Assembly: GCA_017540645.1 (NCBI GenBank)
Contig: JAFYAQ010000023.1
Location: 1 to 64,000 of the forward strand
Length of the DNA: 64,000 nt
Direction: 5' to 3'
DNA from: Oscillospiraceae bacterium
GTDB lineage: Bacteria; Bacillota; Clostridia; Oscillospirales; Oscillospiraceae
In this document: piece after piece, positions 43,136-52,465 of the stretch
Layout: each line of letters starts with the position of its first letter
Numbering within the stretch: the first letter of the stretch is position 1
The notes under the pieces: generated by a model
The model's input: the letters and a program-made list of their open reading frames with translations, nothing else
The model's database searches: none
What the model was told of the DNA's origin: nothing
Position numbers and translations under genes: made by a program

Positions 43136-44644
43136 TCAGGCGACCTTCGCGCCCTTTTCCGCCGCCTTCTTGGCGCTCTTCAGGAAGATGAAGAGGCAGC
43201 AGGCGGCAAAGATCAGGCCCACGGGATAGGCGACGGCCTTGTTGTTCTTGAAGAAGGGGATCAGGCCCAGGCACTCGCCGGCCATGAAGAAGTAGGTGCA
43301 GGAGACCGCGCTCATGAAGGTGGCGGGAGCGGCGGTGATCCAGTAGTTGCGCTTGTTCTGCGCCAGGTACATGGAGCCGGCCCACAGCACGATCATGGCC
43401 AGAGTCTGGTTGGACCAGGAGAAGTAACGCCAGATCACGTTGTAGTCAATATAGGGAATCATTTTTTCCACACCGTCGACCACAGCGGGATGCGTAATCG
43501 CGTTGCCGAAGCCCAGGATAGCGCCCACGCCCAGGACGGGGATGCACAGGGCCAGACGGTTCTGCCACTTGCCCTGGTCGATCTTGAACCAGTCGGCGAG
43601 GGTCAGACGGGCGGACCGGAAAGCGGTATCGCCGGAGGTGATGGGGCAGGCGATGACGCCCAGGACGGCCAGGACCATGCCCACGCCCTTCATGGTGAGG
43701 GTGCTGATCTCGAAGACGGTGTTGGGACCGCCGCCGTTCAGCTCCTTGATCTTGTCGCCGCCCAGCAGGGTGCAGGCCGCGGCAGCCCAGATCAGGGCGA
43801 TGATGCCCTCAGCCACCATGGCGCCGTAGAACACGAAGCGGCCCTGGCGCTCGCTCTTCAGGCAGCGGGCCATCAGGGGGGATTGGGTGGCATGGAAGCC
43901 GGAGATGGCGCCGCAGGCCACGGTGATGAACATGAAGGACCAGATGGGGGTCTTGTCGGGGTGCTCATTGGCGAAGTGGGCCCAGATCTCGGGCATGGGC
44001 TTGCCGCTGAACAGGGTGCCGAAGGCCACGCCGATGGCCATGATGATCAGGCAGATGCCGAACACCGGGTAAATCTTGCCGATGATCTTGTCCACGGAGA
44101 TGAAGGTGGCGATGAAGTAGTAGATCATGATGATGGCCAGCCAGAAGACCTTGTTGGCCAGCAGGCCGCTGGTCACCTTCAGGCCGATCAGCTTGACGAT
44201 CAGGCCGGCGGGGCCGACGGCGAACACGGTGCCCACCATGACCAGCAGGATGACGGAGAACACGCGCATCACGTTCTTCATGGTCTGGCCCAGGTAGATG
44301 CCGGTGACCTCGGAGATGGAGGCGCCGTTGTTCCGCTCGGACAGCATGCCCGCGAAGTAGTCATGGACAGCACCGGCGAACACGGTACCGAAGGTGATCC
44401 ACAGGAACACGATGGGGCCCCACATAGCGCCGCTGATGGCGCCGAAGATCGGGCCCAGGCCGGCGATGTTCAGAAGCTGTACCAGGAAGAGCTTCCACTG
44501 GGGCATGACGACGTAGTCAACGCCGTCGTTGATGGCCACAGCCGGAGTCTCCCGGTCGTCCGGGTTGAAGATCCCGTCAACGACTTTGCCGTAGAAAAGG
44601 TAGCCGAGGATCAGGATCGCCAAACAAATGAAAAAGCTGAGCAT
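43136..44644 (-). CDS. cstA: CstA-family carbon starvation/pyruvate or peptide transporter
   Basis: 502 residues with many membrane helices. Characteristic stretches are NDGVDYVVMPQWKLFLVQLLNIAGLGPIFGAISGAMWGP, VHDYFAGMLSERNNGASISE, the long hydrophobic core, and GFHATQSPLMARCLKSE. CstA family members import pyruvate or peptides. It is of the short type (E. coli CstA is about 700 residues). The C-terminus ends in a basic tail. Start ATG 44644 follows GGGAGGG. Promoter at 44723-44751. Monocistronic. Confidence 0.93.
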   Translation of the reverse strand: MLSFFICLAILILGYLFYGKVVDGIFNPDDRETPAVAINDGVDYVVMPQWKLFLVQLLNIAGLGPIFGAISGAMWGPIVFLWITFGTVFAGAVHDYFAGMLSERNNGASISEVTGIYLGQTMKNVMRVFSVILLVMVGTVFAVGPAGLIVKLIGLKVTSGLLANKVFWLAIIMIYYFIATFISVDKIIGKIYPVFGICLIIMAIGVAFGTLFSGKPMPEIWAHFANEHPDKTPIWSFMFITVACGAISGFHATQSPLMARCLKSERQGRFVFYGAMVAEGIIALIWAAAACTLLGGDKIKELNGGGPNTVFEISTLTMKGVGMVLAVLGVIACPITSGDTAFRSARLTLADWFKIDQGKWQNRLALCIPVLGVGAILGFGNAITHPAVVDGVEKMIPYIDYNVIWRYFSWSNQTLAMIVLWAGSMYLAQNKRNYWITAAPATFMSAVSCTYFFMAGECLGLIPFFKNNKAVAYPVGLIFAACCLFIFLKSAKKAAEKGAKVA

Positions 44645-44722
44645 TTGGTTTCCCTCCCAAATATTGATCTCGGACGAAGGGCATGGCAGGTCGAAGCCTG
44701 TCAAACTCTCACGCCCAGCCCG

Positions 44723-44751
44723 ATAATAGTGCCATTTACCCAAATAGTCAA
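44723..44751 (-). promoter_or_regulatory. cstA: Promoter of cstA
   Basis: Minus strand TTGACT (44746-44751), 17-base spacer, TATTAT (44723-44728), leader of about 75 bases. Confidence 0.75.
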
Positions 44752-44813
44752 GGGGGTTTTGCAACTTTTTTCACATTTTCGGCAATCCAACACAATGATG
44801 AGAAAATATAAGC

Positions 44814-45155
44814 TTATTTGTCAAAATAATCCGCTTTCGGTTTTTTTCTCAACGCGGCGTCCAGCAACACATCCTCCTCCACCACGGGCACGATGCCGCT
44901 CCGGCGCAGGATGTCCCGGGCCTGCTCCTCGTCGCTCTGCCGGACCTCGACCCAGTAGATTTCCCGGTCGATCCGTCCCCGGGGGCCGAAGTCCCGGGGG
45001 TCCAGCTTGGCCCCGCAGCCCCCGCCCATGACGGTCTCCTGGAGGTAGTGGCCCGCTCTCACGCCCCGCAGCCCCGCCGCCTTGAGAGCGTCGCGGATCT
45101 GCTGCCAGGTCTCCCGGTCCCGCTTTTTGAAGATATCAATTCTCTTTTCAAACAT
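44814..45155 (-). CDS. Small unknown protein, 113 residues
   Basis: Starts MFEKRIDIFKKRDRETWQQIRDALKAAGLRGVRAGHY. Middle part has GGGCGAKLDPRDFGPRG, then EIYWVEVRQSDEEQARDILRRSGI. The last segment (KADYFDK) is charged. By eye it resembles small clostridial proteins of unknown function with a DUF2007-like signal-transducing layout (residue pattern for two strands and a helix repeat), but I cannot be sure. AAGGAGGGAAC precedes the ATG, and codon use looks normal. Stand-alone between cstA and the giant gene. Confidence 0.65.
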   Translation of the reverse strand: MFEKRIDIFKKRDRETWQQIRDALKAAGLRGVRAGHYLQETVMGGGCGAKLDPRDFGPRGRIDREIYWVEVRQSDEEQARDILRRSGIVPVVEEDVLLDAALRKKPKADYFDK

Positions 45156-45279
45156 GGTTGTTCCCTCCTTTGGGTGATCGCCGCCGCACAATCCGTATGC
45201 CGCGCAGATGGTCGGTCCTTTTCCTTTTGTCTCCGGGCACCAACATATCACCTTGCACAGCCATCGTCAACAGCTTGTC

Positions 45280-45324
45280 AAAAGGGATCGCTGCCAATCT
45301 TCCCTTCTGCAGCGATCCCTTTTT
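45280..45324. terminator. Terminator between the small gene and giant gene 2
   Basis: 14-15-bp stem (45280-45294 with 45309-45323) with A- and T-runs on the two sides; it closes the giant minus-strand gene. Confidence 0.85.
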
Positions 45325-45348
45325 GCTTGTTTTTACAGTTTCTGCCGC

Positions 45349-48300
45349 TCAGCTGTGGTTCAGCATCCACTTGGCATAGAGCGTCAGGTTGCCTGTTCTG
45401 CCGGGGCCGATGGAGGCGATCTCCGTCCCGGGTTTGAATGTCTGGGTGGTATACCAGCCCTGGAAGGTCCAGCCCTCTTTGATCAGGACAGGCAGAGTGA
45501 GTGTATCTTCCACCGTGTAGCCGGTATCGGCCGGAATACGCGAGCCGTTTACATTTTTATAAGTGATCGTGTAGACGATCGGCGCCCAGACGGCATAGAG
45601 CGTCACCGTATCTTCGTTTTCCGCGCAGAGGTTGACCACTTTGGCCTTGTTGGTAAAGAGCACTTCCCCGTCCGCCGCGGTGCTCCAGCCCAGGAACGCG
45701 TAACCCGGGCGCTTGAAGGCGTTGGCCGTGAGCGCAAAGCTCTTGCCTGCGCTGCGCTTTGTCAGCGGTTTCATACTGCCGGAGGCGGCGCCGTTGCCGT
45801 CAAAGGCCACGGAATAGACGGCCGGGCTTCCGCTCCACTTGGCGTAGAGGGTCTTGGCGCCGCCGGAGAAGGCCTCGTCCGCCGCGGGCTTGGTGAACTT
45901 CGCGTCCAGATACCAGCCCTCGAAGCTGCAGCCGGGCCGCACAGGCACGGGGAGTTCGGGAGCCGTATCCACCGTATAGGCGGCGGGTCTGTCCGGGATC
46001 TCCAGCACATCGACATTCTTGTAGGTGATCTTGTAGCTCACCGGCGCCCACTGGGCATAGAGCAGCAGTTCTCCGCCCTCGGGGGACAGGTTGCCCACCT
46101 TGGCTCTGTTGGCATAGCTGTCGCCGCTGCCGTCCGGCTCCGTGTTCCAGCCGGCGAAGGTATAATACGTCCGCTTGAAGGCATTGGCCGTCAGGGTATA
46201 CACCTTGCCGCTGACCAGCCCGGTCATGGCCTTTGTGACGCCGGTGCCGCCGTTGGGCTCAAACACCACGGAGAAGCTGACCGCTTCCTCCTGCGTCCAG
46301 CGGGCATAGACGGTTTTGGCGCCGCCGGTCCAGGACTCCGGTTCTGCGGGTTTGGTAAACTTCGCGTCCAGATACCAGCCCTCAAAGCGATAGCCCGGTC
46401 TTTCGGCGTCCCGCAGCGTCACGGTGTCCTCCGCCGTGTATGTTTCGGGGTTCTCATTTTTGTCAAAGGCGATCAGATTCTTGTAGGTGATCTTATAGCT
46501 TACCGGCGCCCACTGGGCATAGAGCACCAGCTCCCCGCCGTCCTCGGTTATAAAGTTTGCCTGCTTGGCTTTGTTGGCATAGCTGTCGCCGCTGCCGTCC
46601 GGCTCCGTATTCCATCCGGCGAAGGTGTATCCGGTCCGCTTGAAGGCGTTGGCCGTGAGCGCGAAAGCCGTGCCGCAAGCCTTGTTGGTCATGGGCTTCA
46701 TGCTGCCGGTGCCGCCGTTGGGCTCAAAACGGACGCTGTAATGATGGGCCGTCCAAACCGCGTAGAGGGTGATGACCTTGCCGTCGACGTTCGACAGGCC
46801 GGAAATCTCCTGTCCGTCGCCATAGAGCACCTTGCCCCTGGCCGTTGTGGCCCAGCCCGCGAAGTCAAAGCCGGGGCGCTCAAAGCTGCAGAGGGGAAGC
46901 GAATAGACGCCGTCAAATTCGCAGAAGCCGCCGTCGTCGGACATGTCGCCCTCTCCGCCGTTGGCCTGGAATACCAGCTGGTAGCAGTTCTTGGCCCAGA
47001 CGGCGTAGAGCGTGACTTGCCCATCCGGCTCACCCGTAAGGTTGCGGACCGTCTGCTTGTTGGCATACTCGGCGTTTTCCCCATCCGGGGCTGTCGCCCA
47101 GCCGACAAAGGTATACCCGGTCCGTTTGAAGGCGTTGGCTGTGAGGGCTGCGGGCTTGTCGTAGGTCATGGCCTGGTTCTTCATGCTGCCGCCGGCGTCC
47201 TCGCCGCCTACGAAGCAGACGGTGTAGCTGTTGGCCTTCCACTGGGCGTAGAGGGTGACCACGGCGTTTTCTATGGTGGTGAGATTGCGGACCGTCGCCC
47301 CGTCGGCGTACTTGGTCCCACCGCCGTTGGCCTTGGTATTCCAGCCGGTGAAGGTGTAGCCTTCGCGGGTAAAGGTGTTTGCCGTCAGCGCCGCCGGGTG
47401 TCCGTAGCGCATCGGCAGGTCTTCCATCTCGCCCTCGCCGCCGTTTGCGTCAAAGGCGACGGAATAGGGAAGCGCATCCCACTGGGCATAGAGGGTCAGG
47501 CTGTCGGCGTCATCCATCAGCGGGAGAAGCTCGCTTACATTCGCAGTCTCGTCCACCGCTGTACCGGAGCCGTCCGCTGCCGTGTTCCATCCGCTGAACT
47601 TGAAGTAGGTAAAGGTGAACGCGTTGGGCAGGGAGATCTCGCCGTCCTCCGCGGTAACTAGCAGGGATCCAACGGCGCCTTTTCCGCCGTTGCCGTCAAA
47701 GGAGATCGTGTAAGTGATCGGCCCCCAAACCGCGTAGAGCGTGGCGTCTCCCTCCGTGGTGTAAGTGTCCCCGGGCTGATATTGCGCGGCGGTTGCCTCG
47801 GCGTCTGTCGCCCAGCCGAGGAAGTCATAGCCCTCGCGGGTCGGCTCGTCGGTGCTGAGCGTCAGCGCGGTGCCGTGGGTCTTGGTCTGCGCCGCGGGCG
47901 CGTTTGTTCCGTTGTTGGCGTCGAAGGTGATCGTGTAGGTATCGGCCTGCCACACGGCGTAGAGCGTTGCGTTGCCTTCGGGCTCGTATTCATCGCCGGG
48001 CCCCCATGCGGCCACGGTGGCGTCGGCACTCGCCGCCCAGCCGAGGAAGGTGTAATGCGCTCTGCTTGGCTCTTCGCTCGTGAGCGTCAGCGCGGTGCCG
48101 TGGGTCTTGGTCTGCGCCGCGGGCGCATTGACGCCGTTGTTGGCGTCGAAGGTGATCGTGTAGGTATCGGCCTGCCACACGGCGTAGAGCGTTGCGTTAC
48201 CTTCGGGCTCGTATTCATCGCCGGGCCCCCATGCGGCCACGGTGGCGTCGGCGCTGGCAGCCCAGCCGAGGAAGTCGTATCCGTCGCGGGACGGCTCATC

Positions 48301-51300
48301 AGTGCTGAGCGTCAGCGCGGTGCCGTGGGTCTTGGTCTGTGCCGCAGGTGCATTTGTTCCGTCGTTGGCGTCAAAGGTGATCGTGTAGGTATCGGCCTGC
48401 CACACGGCGTAGAGGGTGGCGTCGCCCTCGACATCGTAGCTGCCGCCGGCAAACCAGGTGGGCTGAGTGGCGTCGGCGCTGGCAGCCCAGCCGAGGAAAG
48501 TGTAATGCGCTCTGCTTGGCTCTTCGCTCGTGAGCGTCAGCGCGGTGCCGTGGGTCTTGGTCTGCGCCGCGGGCGCATTGACGCCGTTGTTGGCGTCGAA
48601 GGTGATGATATATAGTCCGCAATGGAGCGTTGCCTCGGTCAGCGGTCCGTTGTCGCTACCTTTTGTGATGGCATTCCACAGCGTGGCCGTGCCGCCGTAG
48701 TAGATATCTGCTAAAGCCGAACAGCTTCCAAAGGCATGATCCCCAATGCTTGTTGCCGTTGAAGGAATAGAAATAGTCGTTAAGCCAGTGCATCCATAAA
48801 ATGTATAGAGGCCAATACTTGTTATGCCGTCTGGAATGCTGATAGAGTGTATAGATCTGCAGCCCATAAAGCTTGAAGGTCCAATACTCGTCAAACTTGC
48901 CGGCAGTTCAATATACGTTAAACTGGTGCATCCGTTGAAACACTCTTCCCCGATGCTTATCAAGCCATCAGGAAGAGTAATACTTGTCAGATCGCTACAT
49001 GTGAAGAAAGCAGCGTAACCAATGCTTGTAACATTGGCAGGGATTGTAACACTCTCCAGATTTTTACTGCCCATGAAAGCATTGGTGCCGATACTCGTCA
49101 GCCCGTCAGGGAGATCAAGGGCGACAATGCTTTCCCTATAATTGTACCAGGGAGGGTTACCAAGATACGCCATATCTCCCGTGCCAGAGATTGTGAGGAG
49201 CCCGTCGCTGTCCAGCGTCCAAGTGAGGTTATCGCCGCAGGTGCCCGCGTCGATTGCCGTGCAGTTTATCGTCGCACTGCGCAAAGGTGCATTGTTGCTC
49301 CCCTTTGTTATAGCGTTCCACTGCTCTCGCGTCCCGCCATAGTTCACTTCAGCCAGGCTGCTGCAGCCGTTGAATGCGCTGTTGCCGATGCTCGTCACAC
49401 CGTCCGGAATCGTGATGGTTGTAAGCCCACTGCAGGCATAAAAGGCTTCTACTCCAATGCTTGTCACGTCCATCGGGAGTGTGACGCTCGTCAAATTGCT
49501 ACAACCAGAAAAGGCACAGTCACCGATACTCGTCACACCGTCTGGAATCGTGATGTTCGTCAAACTGCTACAGTTGCGAAAAGCGCTGTACGGAATCGCT
49601 GTCGTCCAGCCAAACTCATAATTAGCGCCGCTGCCGATCGGTCCTGCGCTCGTCAACGCGCTGCAAAGGGCAAACGCACTCTCAATACTCGTCACACTCT
49701 CTGGAATCATCACATATGTCAGACCGTTGCAAAGCCGGAAAGCGCCGTCGCCTATATTCGTCACGCCCGACGGAATCATCACGCTCGTCAAGCTGATACA
49801 GGATTGGAAGGCTACTTTTCCAATATTCTTCACGCTAGACGGAATCTTCACGTTGGTCAGACTTGCGCAGCCGTTGAAGGCAAAATCGCCGATACTGGTC
49901 ACGCCGGACTCGATCACGACGCTCTTGATGTCAGATCTGTGCGAATACCAGGGGGCAGAGTCATAATCATAGTTTCCCATCGCGCCCTCGCCGGAGATGG
50001 TGAGAGTACCGTCACTGTCCAACACCCAGGTAAGGTTCGTGCCGCAGGTACCGGAAGCGGTGTTTTTAAAGTGAACCGTCGCATTCGTCAGGGGATCGTT
50101 GTTTTCACCGATATTGATCGCCGCCCATTGCTCTTCAGTACCCCAGAATTCGACATTGGTCAGAGCATCGCAGCCGTAGAAGGTGCCGTTACCGATGCTG
50201 GTGACGGAGGCAGGTATATTGATACTGGTCAGGCTGCTGCAGCCGTAGAAGGTTTCCCAGCCGATGCATGTCACGCCGTCCGGTATGGTTATGCTGGTCA
50301 GACCGCTGCACCTACTGAAGGCGTGATCCCCGATGCTGGTGACGCCCTCGGGGATGGTGACGCTTGTCAGTCTGCTGCATTGGGCAAAGGCAACAGAGCC
50401 GATGCTGGTGACGGAGTCGGGGATAGATACATGGCCTGTTTTCCCACTCGGACAGCGGATCAACTGTTTCCCGTCTTTGGAATAAAGAATTCCCTCCCGG
50501 GATTGGTAGGTCGTATTATTGCTGTCTACGAAGATGGCAGTCAAGCTACTGCAGTAATCGAAGGCAGTTCCATCGACGGAGGTGACGCCCTCGGGAATGG
50601 TGACACTGGTCAGGCCGCTGCAGCCGTTGAAGGCGGCGAACCCGATGGTGGTGACGGAGTCGGGGATGGATACAGTGCCTGTTTTCCCTCCCGGACAGCA
50701 GATCAACTGGCTCCCGTCTTTGGAATAAAGAATTCCCTCCAGGGATTGGTAGGTCGTATTATTGCCGCCTACTAAGATGGCAGTCAGGCCGCTGCAGCCG
50801 AGGAAGGTAGACCAACTGATACTGGTGACGGAGTCGGGGATGGTGACGCTGGTCAGGCTGCTGCAATCGTTGAAGGCTCCTTCTCCGATGCTTGTCACGC
50901 CCTCTGGGATAGTAACGCTGGTCAGACTGCTGCACCAGGAGAAAGCGTTATATCCGATGCTGATGACGCTCTCAGGGATGGTGACGCTGGTCAGCTCGCT
51001 GCAGTTTTGGAAGGCGTAGTTCCCGATGCTTGTTACACCGTATTCGATAACAGCGTTTTTGATGTCGGATTGATGAGGATACCAGGTTGAGCTCTCCATA
51101 TCCCCGGTACCGGAGATGGTGAACGTGCCTTCACTGTCCAGCGTCCAGGTGAGATTCTCGCCGCAGGTACCGGAGTCAACCACCTCCGCGGCGCTTTTCG
51201 CCTCGCGAAGGGCGACAGGGGCGGGCTTCGTGATCCGCGCCTCCTCTGTGACGGCGGCGGCCTCCCCGGCGGTCAGGACGCAGCGGTAGGCGTACTTCGC

Positions 51301-52104
51301 CGCCGCGGCCAGCGCCTCCTCATCGTCCAGCTCTTCCAGGCGCAGGGCGGCCTTGGTCTCGCCCTCCATGTCCTCCCAGGCGGCTTCGCGTGCCTCCGGG
51401 TCCGCATATTCCGCGCTCTCATCCAGACGCTGCCACTGGTACGTCAATTCCTCTTCCGTATTGACGGAGGCGGACACGACGAATTCCGCGGCGCCTTCGG
51501 CAGGCTCCGCGTCTCTCGGCTGCTCCACAATGGTGATGACCGTCTCGATCTCCGGCTCCTCCGGGGCGGGGATCTCCTCGCAGCCTTCCAGCACTTGGCC
51601 GCAGACAGCGCAGACCGTCCCCGCGGTGGCGCCGGGTTTGCCGGGCTCCGCCGGGATCTCTTCCACGGCCTTCGGCGTGTGCTCCGCCAGAGGCAGCTCG
51701 CCGCAACCCGAGAGGATCTCCCCGCAGACGGCGCACCTTGTCCCGGCTTCATGGCCGTGCTCTGTGCAGCTGGAGGCCACGGCTTCCACATCCTCCGCCG
51801 TGTGCCCCGCGGCCGGGACGGGGTCCGTGGTGTATGTATCCCCGCAGGCGCAGCTGTGCAGGGTATAGCCGTCCTCCGTACAGGTGGGCGGGACGACCTC
51901 TTCCTCGTATTCATGGGTATGCTCCGGGCCTGCCGGATCGGCTTCCTCGGGAACGACTTCCTCAGGAGCGGCCTCCTCAGAGACGGAGACCACGGGAAGA
52001 TCTTCTTCGGGATCCTCTCCGCCCTCCGCGGCCAGAGCGGAGACGGGAAGAAGGGAGAAGAGCATGGCGAAGGCCAAAAGCAGGGATAAGAAGCGCTGTT
52101 TCAT
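45349..52104 (-). CDS. Giant secreted BspA-like LRR protein with InlB/Flg_new repeats
   Basis: 2251 residues. Signal peptide 1-26 (MKQRFLSLLLA, nearly as in the 8.3-kb protein). Residues 62-180 are the same Cys/His block (EHTHEYEEEVVPPTCTEDGY, repeated CAVCG), about 188-300 the same Ig-like segment (QPRDAEPAEGAAEF). From about 315 to 1160 are LRR_5 repeats (SSLTSVTIPEGVTSIGEGAF), with CG-ENLTWTLD modules and short inserts (YQSLEGILYSKDGSQLICC). From about 1165 to the end are some 14 InlB B-type (Flg_new/Listeria-Bacteroides) repeats ending LYAVW or LYAQW, four of them nearly identical with a 75-residue period. No LPXTG, SLH or other anchor is visible. Start at 52104 has GGGAGGG. Likely an adhesin or surface protein. 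Confidence 0.9.
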   Translation of the reverse strand: MKQRFLSLLLAFAMLFSLLPVSALAAEGGEDPEEDLPVVSVSEEAAPEEVVPEEADPAGPEHTHEYEEEVVPPTCTEDGYTLHSCACGDTYTTDPVPAAGHTAEDVEAVASSCTEHGHEAGTRCAVCGEILSGCGELPLAEHTPKAVEEIPAEPGKPGATAGTVCAVCGQVLEGCEEIPAPEEPEIETVITIVEQPRDAEPAEGAAEFVVSASVNTEEELTYQWQRLDESAEYADPEAREAAWEDMEGETKAALRLEELDDEEALAAAAKYAYRCVLTAGEAAAVTEEARITKPAPVALREAKSAAEVVDSGTCGENLTWTLDSEGTFTISGTGDMESSTWYPHQSDIKNAVIEYGVTSIGNYAFQNCSELTSVTIPESVISIGYNAFSWCSSLTSVTIPEGVTSIGEGAFNDCSSLTSVTIPDSVTSISWSTFLGCSGLTAILVGGNNTTYQSLEGILYSKDGSQLICCPGGKTGTVSIPDSVTTIGFAAFNGCSGLTSVTIPEGVTSVDGTAFDYCSSLTAIFVDSNNTTYQSREGILYSKDGKQLIRCPSGKTGHVSIPDSVTSIGSVAFAQCSRLTSVTIPEGVTSIGDHAFSRCSGLTSITIPDGVTCIGWETFYGCSSLTSINIPASVTSIGNGTFYGCDALTNVEFWGTEEQWAAINIGENNDPLTNATVHFKNTASGTCGTNLTWVLDSDGTLTISGEGAMGNYDYDSAPWYSHRSDIKSVVIESGVTSIGDFAFNGCASLTNVKIPSSVKNIGKVAFQSCISLTSVMIPSGVTNIGDGAFRLCNGLTYVMIPESVTSIESAFALCSALTSAGPIGSGANYEFGWTTAIPYSAFRNCSSLTNITIPDGVTSIGDCAFSGCSNLTSVTLPMDVTSIGVEAFYACSGLTTITIPDGVTSIGNSAFNGCSSLAEVNYGGTREQWNAITKGSNNAPLRSATINCTAIDAGTCGDNLTWTLDSDGLLTISGTGDMAYLGNPPWYNYRESIVALDLPDGLTSIGTNAFMGSKNLESVTIPANVTSIGYAAFFTCSDLTSITLPDGLISIGEECFNGCTSLTYIELPASLTSIGPSSFMGCRSIHSISIPDGITSIGLYTFYGCTGLTTISIPSTATSIGDHAFGSCSALADIYYGGTATLWNAITKGSDNGPLTEATLHCGLYIITFDANNGVNAPAAQTKTHGTALTLTSEEPSRAHYTFLGWAASADATQPTWFAGGSYDVEGDATLYAVWQADTYTITFDANDGTNAPAAQTKTHGTALTLSTDEPSRDGYDFLGWAASADATVAAWGPGDEYEPEGNATLYAVWQADTYTITFDANNGVNAPAAQTKTHGTALTLTSEEPSRAHYTFLGWAASADATVAAWGPGDEYEPEGNATLYAVWQADTYTITFDANNGTNAPAAQTKTHGTALTLSTDEPTREGYDFLGWATDAEATAAQYQPGDTYTTEGDATLYAVWGPITYTISFDGNGGKGAVGSLLVTAEDGEISLPNAFTFTYFKFSGWNTAADGSGTAVDETANVSELLPLMDDADSLTLYAQWDALPYSVAFDANGGEGEMEDLPMRYGHPAALTANTFTREGYTFTGWNTKANGGGTKYADGATVRNLTTIENAVVTLYAQWKANSYTVCFVGGEDAGGSMKNQAMTYDKPAALTANAFKRTGYTFVGWATAPDGENAEYANKQTVRNLTGEPDGQVTLYAVWAKNCYQLVFQANGGEGDMSDDGGFCEFDGVYSLPLCSFERPGFDFAGWATTARGKVLYGDGQEISGLSNVDGKVITLYAVWTAHHYSVRFEPNGGTGSMKPMTNKACGTAFALTANAFKRTGYTFAGWNTEPDGSGDSYANKAKQANFITEDGGELVLYAQWAPVSYKITYKNLIAFDKNENPETYTAEDTVTLRDAERPGYRFEGWYLDAKFTKPAEPESWTGGAKTVYARWTQEEAVSFSVVFEPNGGTGVTKAMTGLVSGKVYTLTANAFKRTYYTFAGWNTEPDGSGDSYANRAKVGNLSPEGGELLLYAQWAPVSYKITYKNVDVLEIPDRPAAYTVDTAPELPVPVRPGCSFEGWYLDAKFTKPAADEAFSGGAKTLYAKWSGSPAVYSVAFDGNGAASGSMKPLTKRSAGKSFALTANAFKRPGYAFLGWSTAADGEVLFTNKAKVVNLCAENEDTVTLYAVWAPIVYTITYKNVNGSRIPADTGYTVEDTLTLPVLIKEGWTFQGWYTTQTFKPGTEIASIGPGRTGNLTLYAKWMLNHS
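47700..48625 (-). repeat. Four near-identical 225-bp tandem coding repeats
   Basis: Within giant gene 2, the units beginning YTITFDANNGTN or VN ... PAAQTKTHGTALTL ... recur with a 75-codon (225-bp) period. Reads such as the CGTTGGCGTCGAAGGTG stretch recur in phase near 47915, 48140, 48365 and 48590. Local recombination between units could change copy number. Confidence 0.75.
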
Positions 52105-52151
52105 ATACAGGACCCTCCCGGAAGGCAAATTGGGTATATTTTCTTATAATA

Positions 52152-52180
52152 ATTATACCATTATCTTTCCGTGGAATCAA
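52152..52180 (-). promoter_or_regulatory. Promoter of giant gene 2
   Basis: Minus strand TTGATT (52175-52180), 17-base spacer, TATAAT (52152-52157), about 48 bases before the start codon. Confidence 0.7.
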
Positions 52181-52284
52181 GGCTTTCCTCTCTCCGGTGG
52201 GGCAAACCTTTGCCGGCGGTCTGCGGATCCTTTGCCCCGGGCAAAGCATAAGGCGGACGAACGTTCCGGCGTCCGTCCGACAAC

Positions 52285-52320
52285 AAAAAAGAGCCATCCA
52301 AAAGGATGGCTCTCTTTTTT
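52285..52320. terminator. Terminator downstream of tRNA-Val
   Basis: 9-bp stem GAGCCATCC/GGATGGCTC (52291-52299 with 52304-52312), AAAA loop, A-run and T-run on the sides; ends the tRNA transcript on the minus strand, immediately past its encoded CCA. Confidence 0.85.
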
Positions 52321-52396
52321 GGTGGACGATACAGGACTCGAACCTGTGACCCTCCGCACGTCAAGCGGATGCTCATACCAGCTGAGCTAATCGTCC
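52320..52396 (-). tRNA. tRNA-Val (anticodon GAC)
   Basis: 77 bases, complete cloverleaf: acceptor 5' GGACGAT with 3' ATCGTCC, discriminator A and encoded CCA; D arm AGCTCAGCTGG...GAGC; anticodon stem TCCGC/GCGGA around loop TTGACGT, anticodon GAC (complement of 52360-52362); T arm GGTTCGAGTCC. GAC reads valine codon GUC; aspartate would need GTC. A near-consensus promoter is 15 bases upstream and a terminator directly follows. Confidence 0.95.
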
Positions 52397-52410
52397 GAAC
52401 AGCAAGGGGC

Positions 52411-52439
52411 ATTATAGCAAAGATAATACCCCTTGTCAA
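52411..52439 (-). promoter_or_regulatory. Promoter of tRNA-Val
   Basis: Minus strand TTGACA (52434-52439), 17-base spacer, TATAAT (52411-52416), perfect consensus hexamers. Confidence 0.9.
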
Positions 52440-52465
52440 CTTTTTTTCGCGGCGGATGGAAAACT

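Noticed and set aside
44645-44722. A second T-box or other riboswitch in the cstA leader
   Set aside because: No AGAGAG, specifier loop or TGGTACC motif; only a small hairpin and the SD.
47700-48625. Possible CRISPR array from regularly spaced repeats
   Set aside because: The period is 225 bp, the spacers are also repeated, and all units are in-frame InlB-type protein repeats; no cas genes are near.
45208-51000. Long plus-strand frames over giant gene 2
   Set aside because: Same reason: repeat-driven antisense frames with no start signal or recognisable domain.
52320-52396. tRNA-Asp
   Set aside because: The anticodon on the minus strand is GAC, which reads valine; Asp requires GTC.
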